In this document: positions 31,522 to 40,982 of the stretch, in pieces
Numbering within the stretch: the stretch's first letter is position 1
How the letters are laid out: each line of letters starts with the position of its first letter
Assembly: GCF_000383595.1 (NCBI RefSeq)
Contig: NZ_KB911581.1
Coordinates: 620,001 to 684,000 of the forward strand
Direction of reading: 5' to 3'
Length of the DNA stretch: 64,000 nucleotides
From: Streptomyces bottropensis ATCC 25435
GTDB lineage: Bacteria > Actinomycetota > Actinomycetes > Streptomycetales > Streptomycetaceae
Notes under the pieces: model-generated
What the model saw: only the letters and a program-made list of their open reading frames with translations
Database searches by the model: none
Told to the model about the DNA's origin: nothing
Made by a program: the position numbers and the translations under genes

Positions 31522-33753
31522 ATGGCGCGGGATACGCCGGAGCAGGGCCAGGGCAGGATCATCAACAACCGGTACCGGCTCCTGCGCACCCTGGGCGCGG
31601 GCGGCATGGGCCGGGTCTGGCTCGCGTACGACGAGGAGTTGGCCTGCGAGGTCTCCATGAAGGAGATCTCCCTGCCCGACGTCCCGCGCGACGCGACCGA
31701 GTCCGCCCAGCGCATCGCCCGGGCCCGCAGCGAGGCCCGGCACGCCGCACGGCTGCGCGGGCACCAGCATGTGGCGACGGTCCACGACGTGGTGCTGCAC
31801 GAGGGCCTGCCGTGGATCGTCATGGAGTACGTGCCGGACGCGATCGACCTCCAGGCCGTCGTACGCCAGCGGGGACCGCTCTCGCCCGCGCAGGTCGCCC
31901 GGATCGGGCTCGCCGTCCTCGACGCCCTCACGGCGGGCCACCGGATCGGCATCCTGCACCGCGATGTGAAACCGGCCAACATCCTGCTGGCCGCCGACGC
32001 CTCGGGCGACCTCTACGCGCGCGTGCTGCTCACCGACTACGGCATCGCCCTCCAGCCGGAGTCCCACGAACCCCGGCTCACCGCGACCGCCGGCATCCTC
32101 GGCACCCCCGGCTACCTGGCGCCGGAGCGCGCTCGGGGCGAGCCGCCCACCCCGGCCGCCGACCTGTTCTCGCTCGGCGCCACGCTCTACGCGGCGGTCG
32201 AGGGCCGCGGCCCCTTCGACCGGCACGGCGAGTACGCGACGCTCACGGCCCTGCTCGGGGAGGAGCCGACGCCGCCCGTCCGCGCCGGTGAACTGGCCAC
32301 CGTCCTGCACGGACTGCTCATCAAGGACCCGGTGCGCCGGCTGTCGCCGGAGGCGGCGGCACGCGGACTGGAACGGGTGACCTCCGGAGCGGGCGGCGGA
32401 CCGACTCCGCCGGGCTGGGGGGCCGCCCCCGCGCCGGCGCCCGGTTCCTTCGGACCGGCTCCCGGCACACCGGGTACGCCCGGCGGTCCCGGAACCGCCG
32501 GAGCGCCTCCGGGATACGTGGCGAGCGCGCCGCCCGGGTACGTGGCCGCCGGCCAGCACGGCCTCGGCGGCGCCCCGAACACACCGGGCGCACCGCACAC
32601 GCCGTACACCCCGCACACCCCCGGGGCGCCCCACACGCCGTACACCCCGCACACCCCCGGCGCGTCACCCGCCGCGCCGAACACCCCGAACACCCCGGCG
32701 GGCGGCCCGGCACCGTACGACCCGTGGCAGCGGGGACAGCAGCCGCGGAGTCCCTACGACAGCTACAACCCTTACGGGGGCGGCCGACCCGCCCCGTACG
32801 GCGGCGGGGCGCCGCCCCCGGGAAGCGCGGGATTGCCGACCATGACGGCCGGGGGACCGCCGCCCGGTGGGCCGCGCCGGAAGATGCCCGCGGCGGCGAT
32901 CGTCGGGATCGTGGTCGCCGTGCTGTTCGTGGCGGGCGGCGGGACCTGGGCCGCGGTGACCTTCCGGGGCGACCCGGATCCCAAGCCTTCCGACACCTCG
33001 CAGGCGGGCGGGCCGCAGCCCGGCTCGGAGTACCCCTACGGGGAGCGGGCGGCCCTCAAGAAGCCGCTGGAGGTGGGGGACTGCGTCAAGGCGGTCTGGA
33101 CGGGCGCGGCGTTCACGTCGGTGCCCGACCTCGGCGTGGTCGACTGCGGCGAGGACTGGCCGGACGGCCAGGTCGTGGCGGTGGAGCGGGCGTCGGACCA
33201 CGCCGACGCGAAGGCCGACGGCGCGCGGCGCTGCGCCGCCCAGGCGGACGCGATCGCCGCGGCGCTGCCCGACGCGGGGGTCTACGCGCTCGTCCCCACC
33301 AAGGAGGGCTTCACCACGGCCAAGGGCGGTACGGCATGCCTCGTCCTCGGCAAGCACGTCCCGATAGGCGGCGAAGTGGGCCGGCTCCGTGACGTCGGCA
33401 TGAACCTGTGGCCCACGCAGATGGCCGTCGGGGACTGCTGGGACTACACCACCCGCGAGGACAAGGGCTACGACGCCCCGCTGACCGACTGTGCCGAAGC
33501 GCACACCGACCAGGTCGTCGGATCGGTCCAGGCGCCCGCCAACATGACCTTCGACGGCGCCCTCGCCGAGGGCGGAAAGCTCTGCACCAACAGGTTCGAG
33601 TCGAGTTGGGCGCCCGGCGCTGACCTGATCGTGTCGGGATGGGTCTCCGACAAGGACGAATGGAAGAAGGGCTTCAGCAAGGTGGTGTGCACGGTGCGCA
33701 ACGCCGACGTGTCGAGGACGACCGGGAAGATACGCACGCCCGGCTCGGTCTGA
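31522..33753 (+). CDS. Receptor-type Ser/Thr protein kinase
   Basis: ATG 31522 gives 743 residues. The kinase domain covers about 17-285: glycine loop LGAGGMGRVW, Lys in SMKEIS, HRDVKPANILL near 146-156, TDYGIAL (DYG in place of DFG) and GTPGYLAPERARG. A Pro/Gly/Thr-rich cytoplasmic linker (about 290-450, with PHTPYTPHTPGA repeats) leads to one transmembrane helix (about 457-478, AAIVGIVVAVLFVAGGGTWAAV). The outer part contains two related modules (VGDCVKAVW...VDCGEDW and VGDCWDY...TDCAEAH) with conserved Cys. It should phosphorylate cytoplasmic targets in response to an external cue. PASTA repeats are absent, so it is not PknB. Confidence 0.85.
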   Translation: MARDTPEQGQGRIINNRYRLLRTLGAGGMGRVWLAYDEELACEVSMKEISLPDVPRDATESAQRIARARSEARHAARLRGHQHVATVHDVVLHEGLPWIVMEYVPDAIDLQAVVRQRGPLSPAQVARIGLAVLDALTAGHRIGILHRDVKPANILLAADASGDLYARVLLTDYGIALQPESHEPRLTATAGILGTPGYLAPERARGEPPTPAADLFSLGATLYAAVEGRGPFDRHGEYATLTALLGEEPTPPVRAGELATVLHGLLIKDPVRRLSPEAAARGLERVTSGAGGGPTPPGWGAAPAPAPGSFGPAPGTPGTPGGPGTAGAPPGYVASAPPGYVAAGQHGLGGAPNTPGAPHTPYTPHTPGAPHTPYTPHTPGASPAAPNTPNTPAGGPAPYDPWQRGQQPRSPYDSYNPYGGGRPAPYGGGAPPPGSAGLPTMTAGGPPPGGPRRKMPAAAIVGIVVAVLFVAGGGTWAAVTFRGDPDPKPSDTSQAGGPQPGSEYPYGERAALKKPLEVGDCVKAVWTGAAFTSVPDLGVVDCGEDWPDGQVVAVERASDHADAKADGARRCAAQADAIAAALPDAGVYALVPTKEGFTTAKGGTACLVLGKHVPIGGEVGRLRDVGMNLWPTQMAVGDCWDYTTREDKGYDAPLTDCAEAHTDQVVGSVQAPANMTFDGALAEGGKLCTNRFESSWAPGADLIVSGWVSDKDEWKKGFSKVVCTVRNADVSRTTGKIRTPGSV

Positions 33754-33852
33754 GGGCACGGTACGCCTCGCGTTCACCTCGGGTTCGCGCGCCCGCCGCC
33801 CGTCCGTGCCAGCCTCCCCTCCCGGGGCGGTCGAGGGGTGGGAGGACGGGAC

Positions 33853-34050
33853 ATGGAGAGCGGACCGGCGATCTTCGTGGGGGTGGTGTTCGCCCTGTTC
33901 GGAGGCGGACTGCTGCTGTGGACCGTGACACGGCTGCGCCGGGGCGAGCCGGTCGCCCAAGGGGTCCGTCCCGCGCTGTCGGCGTCGCTCGCGAGCGTGG
34001 CGGCGGTGACCGCTCTCGCCCTCGGCGCGTGGTGCCTCACCCGCGTGTGA
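33853..34050 (+). CDS. Small two-helix membrane protein
   Basis: ATG 33853 follows GGAGGA and encodes 65 residues: AIFVGVVFALFGGGLLLWTV, a charged loop RLRRGEPVAQGV, then LSASLASVAAVTALALGAWC. These are two transmembrane helices and little else. It lies between the kinase gene and topA. The function is unknown. Confidence 0.6.
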   Translation: MESGPAIFVGVVFALFGGGLLLWTVTRLRRGEPVAQGVRPALSASLASVAAVTALALGAWCLTRV

Positions 34051-34358
34051 GCCGGCCCGGGGAGCCGGGGCGACGGGTGTGCCGGGTAACCGCGATGTGA
34101 CGCTCCGCATAGGCCCCGAACGGGTCGCCGCACACGCCGGGCGGCAGGAATGGCGGTAGTCGGGTTACCGTTCGAGTGGCCGTTGCGGGCTTTTCCCGTT
34201 TGACACGGGGGCGGGATGTACCGTCACACTCCGCAGCGTCAGCATGACCCGACCCCCGGGCCGACCGCCGAGCCCCGTGCGAGGCAACGGCCTCCGGGGA
34301 CCCCGCCCCGGGAAGCCAGCCTGGGGGGACCCAGCGTCGACCGGAGAGAAGAGCGAAG
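34051..34358. other. Intergenic region upstream of topA
   Basis: This stretch of about 308 bp holds no gene. TTGACA at 34200-34205 is a candidate -35 box for topA, but no -10 hexamer at standard spacing stands out. GGAGAGAAG just before the TTG start is the ribosome-binding site. Confidence 0.4.
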
Positions 34359-37235
34359 TTGTCCCCGACCAGCGAGACCGCGAAGGGCGGCCGCCGACTC
34401 GTCATTGTCGAGTCGCCTGCCAAGGCGAAGACGATCAAGGGCTATCTCGGCCCCGGCTACATCGTCGAGGCGAGCGTGGGGCACATCCGCGACCTTCCCA
34501 ACGGCGCCGCGGAGGTGCCCGAGCAGTACACCGGCGAGGTGCGCCGCCTCGGCGTGGACGTCGAGCATGACTTCGCGCCCGTCTACGTGGTCAACGCGGA
34601 CAAGAAGGCGCAGGTCAGGAAGCTCAAGGATCTCCTGAAGGAATCCGACGAACTCTTCCTCGCCACCGATGAGGACCGCGAGGGCGAGGCCATCGCCTGG
34701 CACCTCCAGGAGGTGCTCAAGCCCAAGGTCCCGGTCAAGCGGATGGTCTTCCACGAGATCACCAAGGCCGCGATCCAGGCCGCCGTCGCCAATCCGCGCG
34801 AGCTGAACCAGCGCCTCGTCGACGCCCAGGAGACCCGCCGCATCCTCGACCGTCTCTACGGCTACGAGGTCTCGCCGGTCCTGTGGAAGAAGGTCATGCC
34901 GCGGCTGTCGGCGGGCCGTGTCCAGTCCGTCGCGACCCGGCTCGTCGTGGAGCGGGAGCGGGAGCGCATCGCGTTCCGCTCGGCCGAGTACTGGGACCTG
35001 ACCGGCACCTTCGCGACCGGCCGCGCCGGTGACGCCTCCGACCCGTCGTCCCTGGTCGCCCGCCTGCAGTCCGTCGACGGCCGCCGTGTCGCGCAGGGCC
35101 GCGACTTCGACTCGGTCGGGCAGCTCAAGGGCGCGAACGTCCTCCACCTCGACGAGGGAGCCGCCCGCGCGCTGGCCGCCGCCCTGGAGAACACCCGGTT
35201 CGCGGTCCGGTCCGTCGAGTCCAAGCCGTACCGCCGCTCGCCGTACGCCCCCTTCCGTACGACGACGCTCCAGCAGGAGGCCTCGCGCAAGCTGGGCTTC
35301 GGGGCCAAGGCGACCATGCAGGTGGCGCAGAAGCTGTACGAGAACGGCTTCATCACCTATATGCGTACCGACTCCACGACGCTCAGCGACACCGCGATCA
35401 AGGCCGCCCGCGCCCAGGTCACGCAGCTGTACGGTGCCGACTACCTGCCGGCCCAGCCGCGTACGTACGCCGGGAAGGTCAAGAACGCGCAGGAGGCGCA
35501 CGAGGCGATCCGTCCCTCGGGTGATCGTTTCCGCACGCCCGCCGAGACCGGTCTGACCGGCGACCAGTTCAAGCTCTACGAGCTGATCTGGAAGCGCACG
35601 GTCGCCTCCCAGATGAAGGACGCGACGGGCAACAGCGTCACGGTCAAGATCGGTGGCACCACCTCCGACGGCCGGGACGCCGAGTTCAGCGCCTCCGGCA
35701 AGACGATCACCTTCCACGGTTTCCTCAAGGCCTACGTCGAGGGTGCCGACGACCCGAACGCCGAGCTGGACGACCGCGAGCGCAGGCTGCCGCAGGTCAG
35801 CGAGGGTGACGCGCTCTCCGCCGAGGAGATCACGGTCGACGGGCACGCCACCAAGCCCCCGGCCCGCTACACCGAGGCCTCGCTGGTCAAGGAGCTCGAA
35901 GAGCGCGAGATCGGCCGCCCGTCGACATACGCGTCGATCATCGGCACGATCCTGGACCGCGGGTACGTGTTCAAGAAGGGCACGGCCCTCGTGCCGTCCT
36001 TCCTGAGCTTCGCCGTGGTCAACCTGCTGGAGAAGCACTTCGGGCGGCTGGTCGACTACGACTTCACCGCCAAGATGGAGAACGACCTCGACCGCATCGC
36101 CCGCGGTGAGGCCCAGGCGGTGCCGTGGCTCAAGCGCTTCTACTTCGGCGAGACCGCGCCCGACGGCGCCCCCGTCGCGGCGGGTGCGAACGGCACGGCG
36201 GCCGAGGCCGGCAACGGCGACGGCGACCACCTCGGCGGGCTGAAGGAACTGGTCACCGACCTGGGCGCGATCGACGCCCGCGAGGTGTCGTCGTTCCCCG
36301 TCGGCGACGGCATCGTGCTGCGCGTCGGACGCTACGGCCCGTACATCGAGCGCGGCGAGAAGGACGCGGAAGGGCACCAGCGGGCGGACGTGCCCGAGGA
36401 CATGGCGCCCGACGAGCTGAGCATCGAACTCGCCGAGGAACTGCTCGCCAAGCCCAGCGGTGACTTCGAGCTGGGTGCCGACCCCGCGACGGGCCATCAG
36501 ATCATCGCCCGCGACGGGCGCTACGGCCCGTACGTCACCGAGGTGCTCCCCGAGGGCACCCCGAAGACCGGCAAGAACGCGGTCAAGCCGCGCACGGCCT
36601 CGCTGTTCAAGTCGATGTCGCTGGACACGGTGACCCTGGCCGACGCGCTGAAGCTGATGTCGCTGCCGCGGCTGGTCGGCACCGATCCCGAGGGCCAGGA
36701 GATCACCGCGCAGAACGGCCGGTACGGGCCCTATCTGAAGAAGGGCACGGACTCGCGCTCGCTGCAGACCGAGGACCAGCTCTTCACGATCACCCTCGAA
36801 GAGGCGCTGGCGATCTACGCGCAGCCCAAGCAGCGCGGGCGGGCCGCCGCCAAACCGCCGCTGAAGGAACTGGGCGAGGACCCGGTCAGCGCGAAGCCGG
36901 TTGTGGTGAAGGACGGCCGTTTCGGGCCGTACGTCACCGACGGCGAGACCAACGCGACGCTGCGGTCCGGGGACAGCGTGGAGACGATCACCCCCGAGCG
37001 CGGGTACGAACTGCTCGCGGAGAAGCGGGCCAAGGCTCCCGTCAAGAAGACGGCGAAGAAGGCGCCGGCGAAGAAGACGGCGACCAAGACCGCCGCGAAG
37101 AAGGCCGCGCCGGCGAAGAAGACCGCCACCGCGAAGAAGACGGCGGCTTCGAAGACGGCCGCGGCCAAGAAGGCGGCTCCGGCGAAGAAGGTGGCCGCGA
37201 AGAAGGCTGCGGCTTCCGGGGACGGCGCCCAGTAG
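34359..37235 (+). CDS. topA: DNA topoisomerase I
   Basis: The product has 958 residues from TTG 34359, placed by GGAGAGAAG upstream and by the start MSPTSETAKGGRRLVIVESP. The Toprim domain (VIVESPAKAKTIKGYLG, then TDEDREGEAIAWHL) binds Mg. The catalytic tyrosine lies in GFITYMRTDSTTLS near 330. The C-terminal half has repeated short modules ending GRYGPYV/I that replace zinc fingers in actinobacterial enzymes. The last 60 residues are a Lys/Ala-rich tail (AKKTATKTAAKKAAPAKK), typical of Streptomyces TopA and linked to processivity. The enzyme relaxes negative supercoils and is essential. Confidence 0.95.
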   Translation: MSPTSETAKGGRRLVIVESPAKAKTIKGYLGPGYIVEASVGHIRDLPNGAAEVPEQYTGEVRRLGVDVEHDFAPVYVVNADKKAQVRKLKDLLKESDELFLATDEDREGEAIAWHLQEVLKPKVPVKRMVFHEITKAAIQAAVANPRELNQRLVDAQETRRILDRLYGYEVSPVLWKKVMPRLSAGRVQSVATRLVVERERERIAFRSAEYWDLTGTFATGRAGDASDPSSLVARLQSVDGRRVAQGRDFDSVGQLKGANVLHLDEGAARALAAALENTRFAVRSVESKPYRRSPYAPFRTTTLQQEASRKLGFGAKATMQVAQKLYENGFITYMRTDSTTLSDTAIKAARAQVTQLYGADYLPAQPRTYAGKVKNAQEAHEAIRPSGDRFRTPAETGLTGDQFKLYELIWKRTVASQMKDATGNSVTVKIGGTTSDGRDAEFSASGKTITFHGFLKAYVEGADDPNAELDDRERRLPQVSEGDALSAEEITVDGHATKPPARYTEASLVKELEEREIGRPSTYASIIGTILDRGYVFKKGTALVPSFLSFAVVNLLEKHFGRLVDYDFTAKMENDLDRIARGEAQAVPWLKRFYFGETAPDGAPVAAGANGTAAEAGNGDGDHLGGLKELVTDLGAIDAREVSSFPVGDGIVLRVGRYGPYIERGEKDAEGHQRADVPEDMAPDELSIELAEELLAKPSGDFELGADPATGHQIIARDGRYGPYVTEVLPEGTPKTGKNAVKPRTASLFKSMSLDTVTLADALKLMSLPRLVGTDPEGQEITAQNGRYGPYLKKGTDSRSLQTEDQLFTITLEEALAIYAQPKQRGRAAAKPPLKELGEDPVSAKPVVVKDGRFGPYVTDGETNATLRSGDSVETITPERGYELLAEKRAKAPVKKTAKKAPAKKTATKTAAKKAAPAKKTATAKKTAASKTAAAKKAAPAKKVAAKKAAASGDGAQ

Positions 37236-37299
37236 TTCGGGGGTGCGGGTGCGTCAGCCCAGGGCGCGCGGGTGCGTCAGCCCGGGCGCGTGGGTGCGT

Positions 37300-37370
37300 T
37301 CGCGGCTGCGGGCTGTTTGCGGCTTGTCGCGCGGTTCCCCGCGCCCCTGACGGGGCGCGCCCGTGCTCGG
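37300..37370. repeat. Streptomyces-type intergenic repeat with GCGC-rich hairpin
   Basis: The stretch GCGGGCTGTTTGCGGC, TTGTCGCGCGGTTCCCCGCG and CCCCTGACGGGGCGC reads like the very common dispersed repeat of Streptomyces intergenic regions. It can fold into two small hairpins (CGCGGTTCCCCGCG and CCCCTGACGGGG). Two short direct repeats (GGGTGCGTCAGCC) precede it. Confidence 0.55.
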
Positions 37371-37493
37371 CGGTGGCCGGAAGTGCCCGCCTCCCCCTCG
37401 TCGGATGTGTGCGTTTCGTGTGACTTGGTCGTGCGCCGTGCGTGCGTTCGGGCGCTGCTTCTGCGTGTCGGTGGGTGCCGATAGGCTGAAAGC

Positions 37494-40400
37494 ATGATGC
37501 GAGCCGAGCAGCCTACGGCCCACGACCCGGCCTTCGATGACGCCCTGGCAGCCGACTCCCGGGAGCGCGCCGTGCGGGCGCTGCTGCGCCGGCCGCAGCT
37601 GAAACGGTTGTGGGGCGCACAGCTCGTGGGCGGCGTGGGTGATGTCCTCGCCCTGTTCGTGCTGGTGCTCCTCGCCTTCCAGGCGGCGATCGCCGAGGGC
37701 TCCTTCGGCGGTGGATACCGGGGCGTCGCGCTCACGGTGGCAGCCGTCTTCGGCACGCGCGCCCTCGCGACCCTGCTCTTCGGAGCCGTGCTCCTCGGCC
37801 CGCTCACCTCGCTCACCGCGCAGGAGGGGCCCCTCGACCGCCGCTGGACCATGGTCGGCGCGGACGGGGTACGGGTCCTGCTGCTGATCGTCGCGCCCCT
37901 GTGGATCGACTGGACGCCGGACAACGCGCTCGCGGTGCTGCTGGTCACCGCGTTCGTGGCCGGGGTCGCCGAGCGGTTCTGGACGGTCTGCCGGGAGAGC
38001 GCGGCACCCGCGCTGCTGCCCGCGCCGCCGCCGGAGGGCGCGACCGTACGGCCGCTGCCGGACCACATGGACGCGCTGCGGCGCCTGGCGCTGCGTACGA
38101 CCTTCGTCGCGGTGCCCCTCGCGGCCGTCGTCCTCGTCGTCGCGGCGCTGCTCAACAACCTGCTGGGCGCGGGCCTCGACTGGTTCGGACAGCACCAGGC
38201 CGCGCTCGCCGCGTACGTCGCCGCCGGGCTGTTCGCCGCCTCGCTGTCCCTGGTGACCTTCCTCGAACTGCCCAAGACGCGCACCCCGCGCGCGCGGTCG
38301 CCGCTGGAGGGGCTGCGCCGGCCCAGGACGGGCACCGGTGTGGACAAGGGCCGTACGGGTGCGATCCCGCTGCTGGTGCCGGCGTGCGGTGCTGTGGCCG
38401 GTGCGGTCGCCGCCGTCGTCGCCGTCGCCGTGCTGCACGCCAAGGACCTGGGCGGCGGGCCGGTGCTCTACGGGCTGTTCGTCGCCGCGGTGACCGGCGG
38501 GGTGGGCGTCGGGATCCGGCGGGCGCCGTCCGTGCTGCCCTCGCTGTCCCGGCGTCGGCTGCTCGCTCTCGCGATCGCCTTCACCGGCGTCGCCCTGCTC
38601 GCCGCCGGACTGACGCCGGATGTCACGAGCGTGGTGCTGATCCTGGGGCTGGCCGGCGTCGGCGCGGGCATCGCCGCGAACACCGGGCACACGCTGCTGG
38701 ACCAGGAGGCCGAGGACTTCCGGCGGGCCCGGACCACCGAGCATCTGCACGCTGTCGTACGGGTGTTCGTGGCTGTGGCGGCGCTCGTCGCTCCGCTGGT
38801 CGCCGCCGCCATCGGGCCGCACCGGCTGGAAAGCGGCAAGTTCGTGTTCGCGCACGGGGGCGCGGCGTTCACGCTGATGCTGGTGGGGGCGCTGCTGCTG
38901 CCGGTGGCCGCGCTGGTGCTGGCGAAGGTCGACGACCGGTCCGGGGTGCCGCTCCGGCAGGACCTGCGCGACGCGTTGCTCAAGGGCGACGATCCGGCGC
39001 AGGCGCCCGCGGCCTCGGGGTTCTTCATCGCCCTGGAGGGCGGCGACGGGGCCGGGAAGTCCACCCAGGTCGAGGCGCTCGCCGAGTGGGTCCGGGCCAA
39101 GGGCCACGAGGTCGTGGTCACGCGGGAGCCGGGGGCCACTCCGGTGGGCAAGCGGCTGCGGTCGATCCTGCTGGACGTGTCGAGTGCGGGCCTGTCCCAC
39201 CGGGCCGAGGCGCTCCTCTACGCGGCCGATCGTGCCGAGCACGTGGACACCGTGGTGCGGCCCGCGCTGGAGCGGGGTGCCGTCGTCATCTCCGACCGGT
39301 ACATCGACTCGTCCGTGGCGTACCAGGGGGCCGGGCGGGACCTCTCGCCCACCGAGATCGCCCGGATCTCGCGGTGGGCGACCGATGGACTCGTGCCCCA
39401 TCTGACCGTGCTGCTGGACGTGTCGCCCGAGGCGGCGCGCGAGCGGTTCACCGAGGCGCCGGACCGGCTGGAGTCGGAGCCGGCGGAGTTCCACGAGCGG
39501 GTGCGGGCGGGTTTCCTGACGCTGGCCGCCGCGGACGCCGGACGGTACCTGGTCGTGGATGCCGCGCAGGACCCGGAAGCTGTGACGACCGTGGTTCGGG
39601 CCCGGCTCGACGTGATGCTGCCGCTGTCCGAGGCCGAGGTGAAGGCGCAGGAGGAGGCCCGGCGCAAGGCCGAGGAGGAGGCGCGGCGCAAGGCCGAGGA
39701 GGAGGCCGCGCGCAAGGCCGAGGAGGAGCGGCTGGAGCGGGAGCGCCAGGAGGAGCTGGCGCGTCTGCGGGCCGAGGAGGAGGAGCGCAAGCGGCGCGAG
39801 CTGGAGGAGGCTCAGCGGCGCGAGGCGGAGCGGCAGGCGGAGGAGGCCCGGCAGCGGGCCGAGGAAGCGCGTCGCCGTGCCGAGGAGGAGCAGGCGCGGC
39901 TCCTCGCGGAGGAGAAGGCCCGTGCCGCGGAGGAGGAGCGGCGTCGGGTCGAGGAGGAACGGCGCCGCAAGCAGGCCGAGCAGGAGCAGCGGTTGCGGGC
40001 GGAGGCGGAAGCGCTCCGCCTGGAGAAGCAGCGGAAGGCCGAGGAGGCGCTGCTCCGGGCCGAGGACGCGCGGCGGGCGGCCGCGGCCGCGGAGGCCGAG
40101 CGGGCGGCTCGCGCCGAGGCGGAGAGGGTCGCGGCGGAGCGTGCCGAGGCGGAGCACGCGGCCGAGGCCGAGCGGGGGGCTCGGGCGGAGGCGGAGAGGG
40201 CCGCGGCGGCCCGGCGGGCCGCCGCGGCCGAGCGGAGTGCTGAGGCTGACCGGGGCGCTGGGCGTGGCTCCGGTGGGGCTTCCGGTGGCCCTTCCGGTGG
40301 CGACGACGCGATCACGGTGGCCACGCCGGTCGTGACGCCGACGAACGCGTCGGGTGGGCCGGTGGACGAGACGGCCGTGCTGCCTCCGGTGCGGGGGGAC

Positions 40401-40817
40401 GGGCCGGCGGGTTCGGGGCGTTCGTCCGGTGGGGCGGACTCCGAGACGACGGCGAAGTTGCCCAAGCCGCCGGTGCCGGGTCCGGGGGCGGCGGAGGACG
40501 AGACCGCGGTGCTGCCTCCGGTGCCTCCGGTGCCTCCGGGAGCCGCCGATGAGACGGCGGTGCTGCCGCCGGTGCGGGAGGACCGGGTGCCGCCGGGTTA
40601 CTTCCGGGACGAGCGGCCCGCGCCCGACGGGGCGGAGGGACGGACCCGCGAGCTTCCGCAGGTCGACGAGCAGGGGACGCCGCGGCGGCGACCCCGCTCG
40701 GACTGGGCCGAGGAGACCCCGCTGGACGACCTGCCCACGCTCGCGGACGAACTGCTGGGCTCGGACGACGGGGAGGACCCCGACGAGGGGCGGGGCTGGC
40801 GGCGGCGACGCCGGTGA
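37494..40817 (+). CDS. tmk: MFS-like membrane domain fused to thymidylate kinase
   Basis: The product has 1107 residues. Residues 30-480 contain about 11 transmembrane segments of an MFS-like permease. Residues 510-710 are a thymidylate kinase: P-loop FIALEGGDGAGKSTQVEAL, DR(Y/H) motif ISDRYIDSSVAYQGAGR and a LID region after SPEAARERF. It makes dTDP from dTMP, so the gene is essential unless another tmk exists. Residues 715-910 form a long charged coiled coil (EEARRKAEEEARRKAEEEAA). The C-terminal 180 residues are low-complexity with ETAVLPPV repeats. The same fusion is known in Streptomyces. It is followed closely by holB, the usual tmk neighbour. Confidence 0.9.
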   Translation: MMRAEQPTAHDPAFDDALAADSRERAVRALLRRPQLKRLWGAQLVGGVGDVLALFVLVLLAFQAAIAEGSFGGGYRGVALTVAAVFGTRALATLLFGAVLLGPLTSLTAQEGPLDRRWTMVGADGVRVLLLIVAPLWIDWTPDNALAVLLVTAFVAGVAERFWTVCRESAAPALLPAPPPEGATVRPLPDHMDALRRLALRTTFVAVPLAAVVLVVAALLNNLLGAGLDWFGQHQAALAAYVAAGLFAASLSLVTFLELPKTRTPRARSPLEGLRRPRTGTGVDKGRTGAIPLLVPACGAVAGAVAAVVAVAVLHAKDLGGGPVLYGLFVAAVTGGVGVGIRRAPSVLPSLSRRRLLALAIAFTGVALLAAGLTPDVTSVVLILGLAGVGAGIAANTGHTLLDQEAEDFRRARTTEHLHAVVRVFVAVAALVAPLVAAAIGPHRLESGKFVFAHGGAAFTLMLVGALLLPVAALVLAKVDDRSGVPLRQDLRDALLKGDDPAQAPAASGFFIALEGGDGAGKSTQVEALAEWVRAKGHEVVVTREPGATPVGKRLRSILLDVSSAGLSHRAEALLYAADRAEHVDTVVRPALERGAVVISDRYIDSSVAYQGAGRDLSPTEIARISRWATDGLVPHLTVLLDVSPEAARERFTEAPDRLESEPAEFHERVRAGFLTLAAADAGRYLVVDAAQDPEAVTTVVRARLDVMLPLSEAEVKAQEEARRKAEEEARRKAEEEAARKAEEERLERERQEELARLRAEEEERKRRELEEAQRREAERQAEEARQRAEEARRRAEEEQARLLAEEKARAAEEERRRVEEERRRKQAEQEQRLRAEAEALRLEKQRKAEEALLRAEDARRAAAAAEAERAARAEAERVAAERAEAEHAAEAERGARAEAERAAAARRAAAAERSAEADRGAGRGSGGASGGPSGGDDAITVATPVVTPTNASGGPVDETAVLPPVRGDGPAGSGRSSGGADSETTAKLPKPPVPGPGAAEDETAVLPPVPPVPPGAADETAVLPPVREDRVPPGYFRDERPAPDGAEGRTRELPQVDEQGTPRRRPRSDWAEETPLDDLPTLADELLGSDDGEDPDEGRGWRRRRR

Positions 40818-40982
40818 GGTGACACGCGCCCGGACCCCGAGCCGCAGGTGGGGCCTGGTCGTCCGCGGGCCGTGCCGGGTCGGATGCGGGCCGGGCGGGG
40901 ATCGGGCCGACCGGGCCTGGCTGTCAGTGGGGTCGCGCACAATGGGGCGCGGAGAGATGTCGTGGACGGAGGGCGGTGGGTC

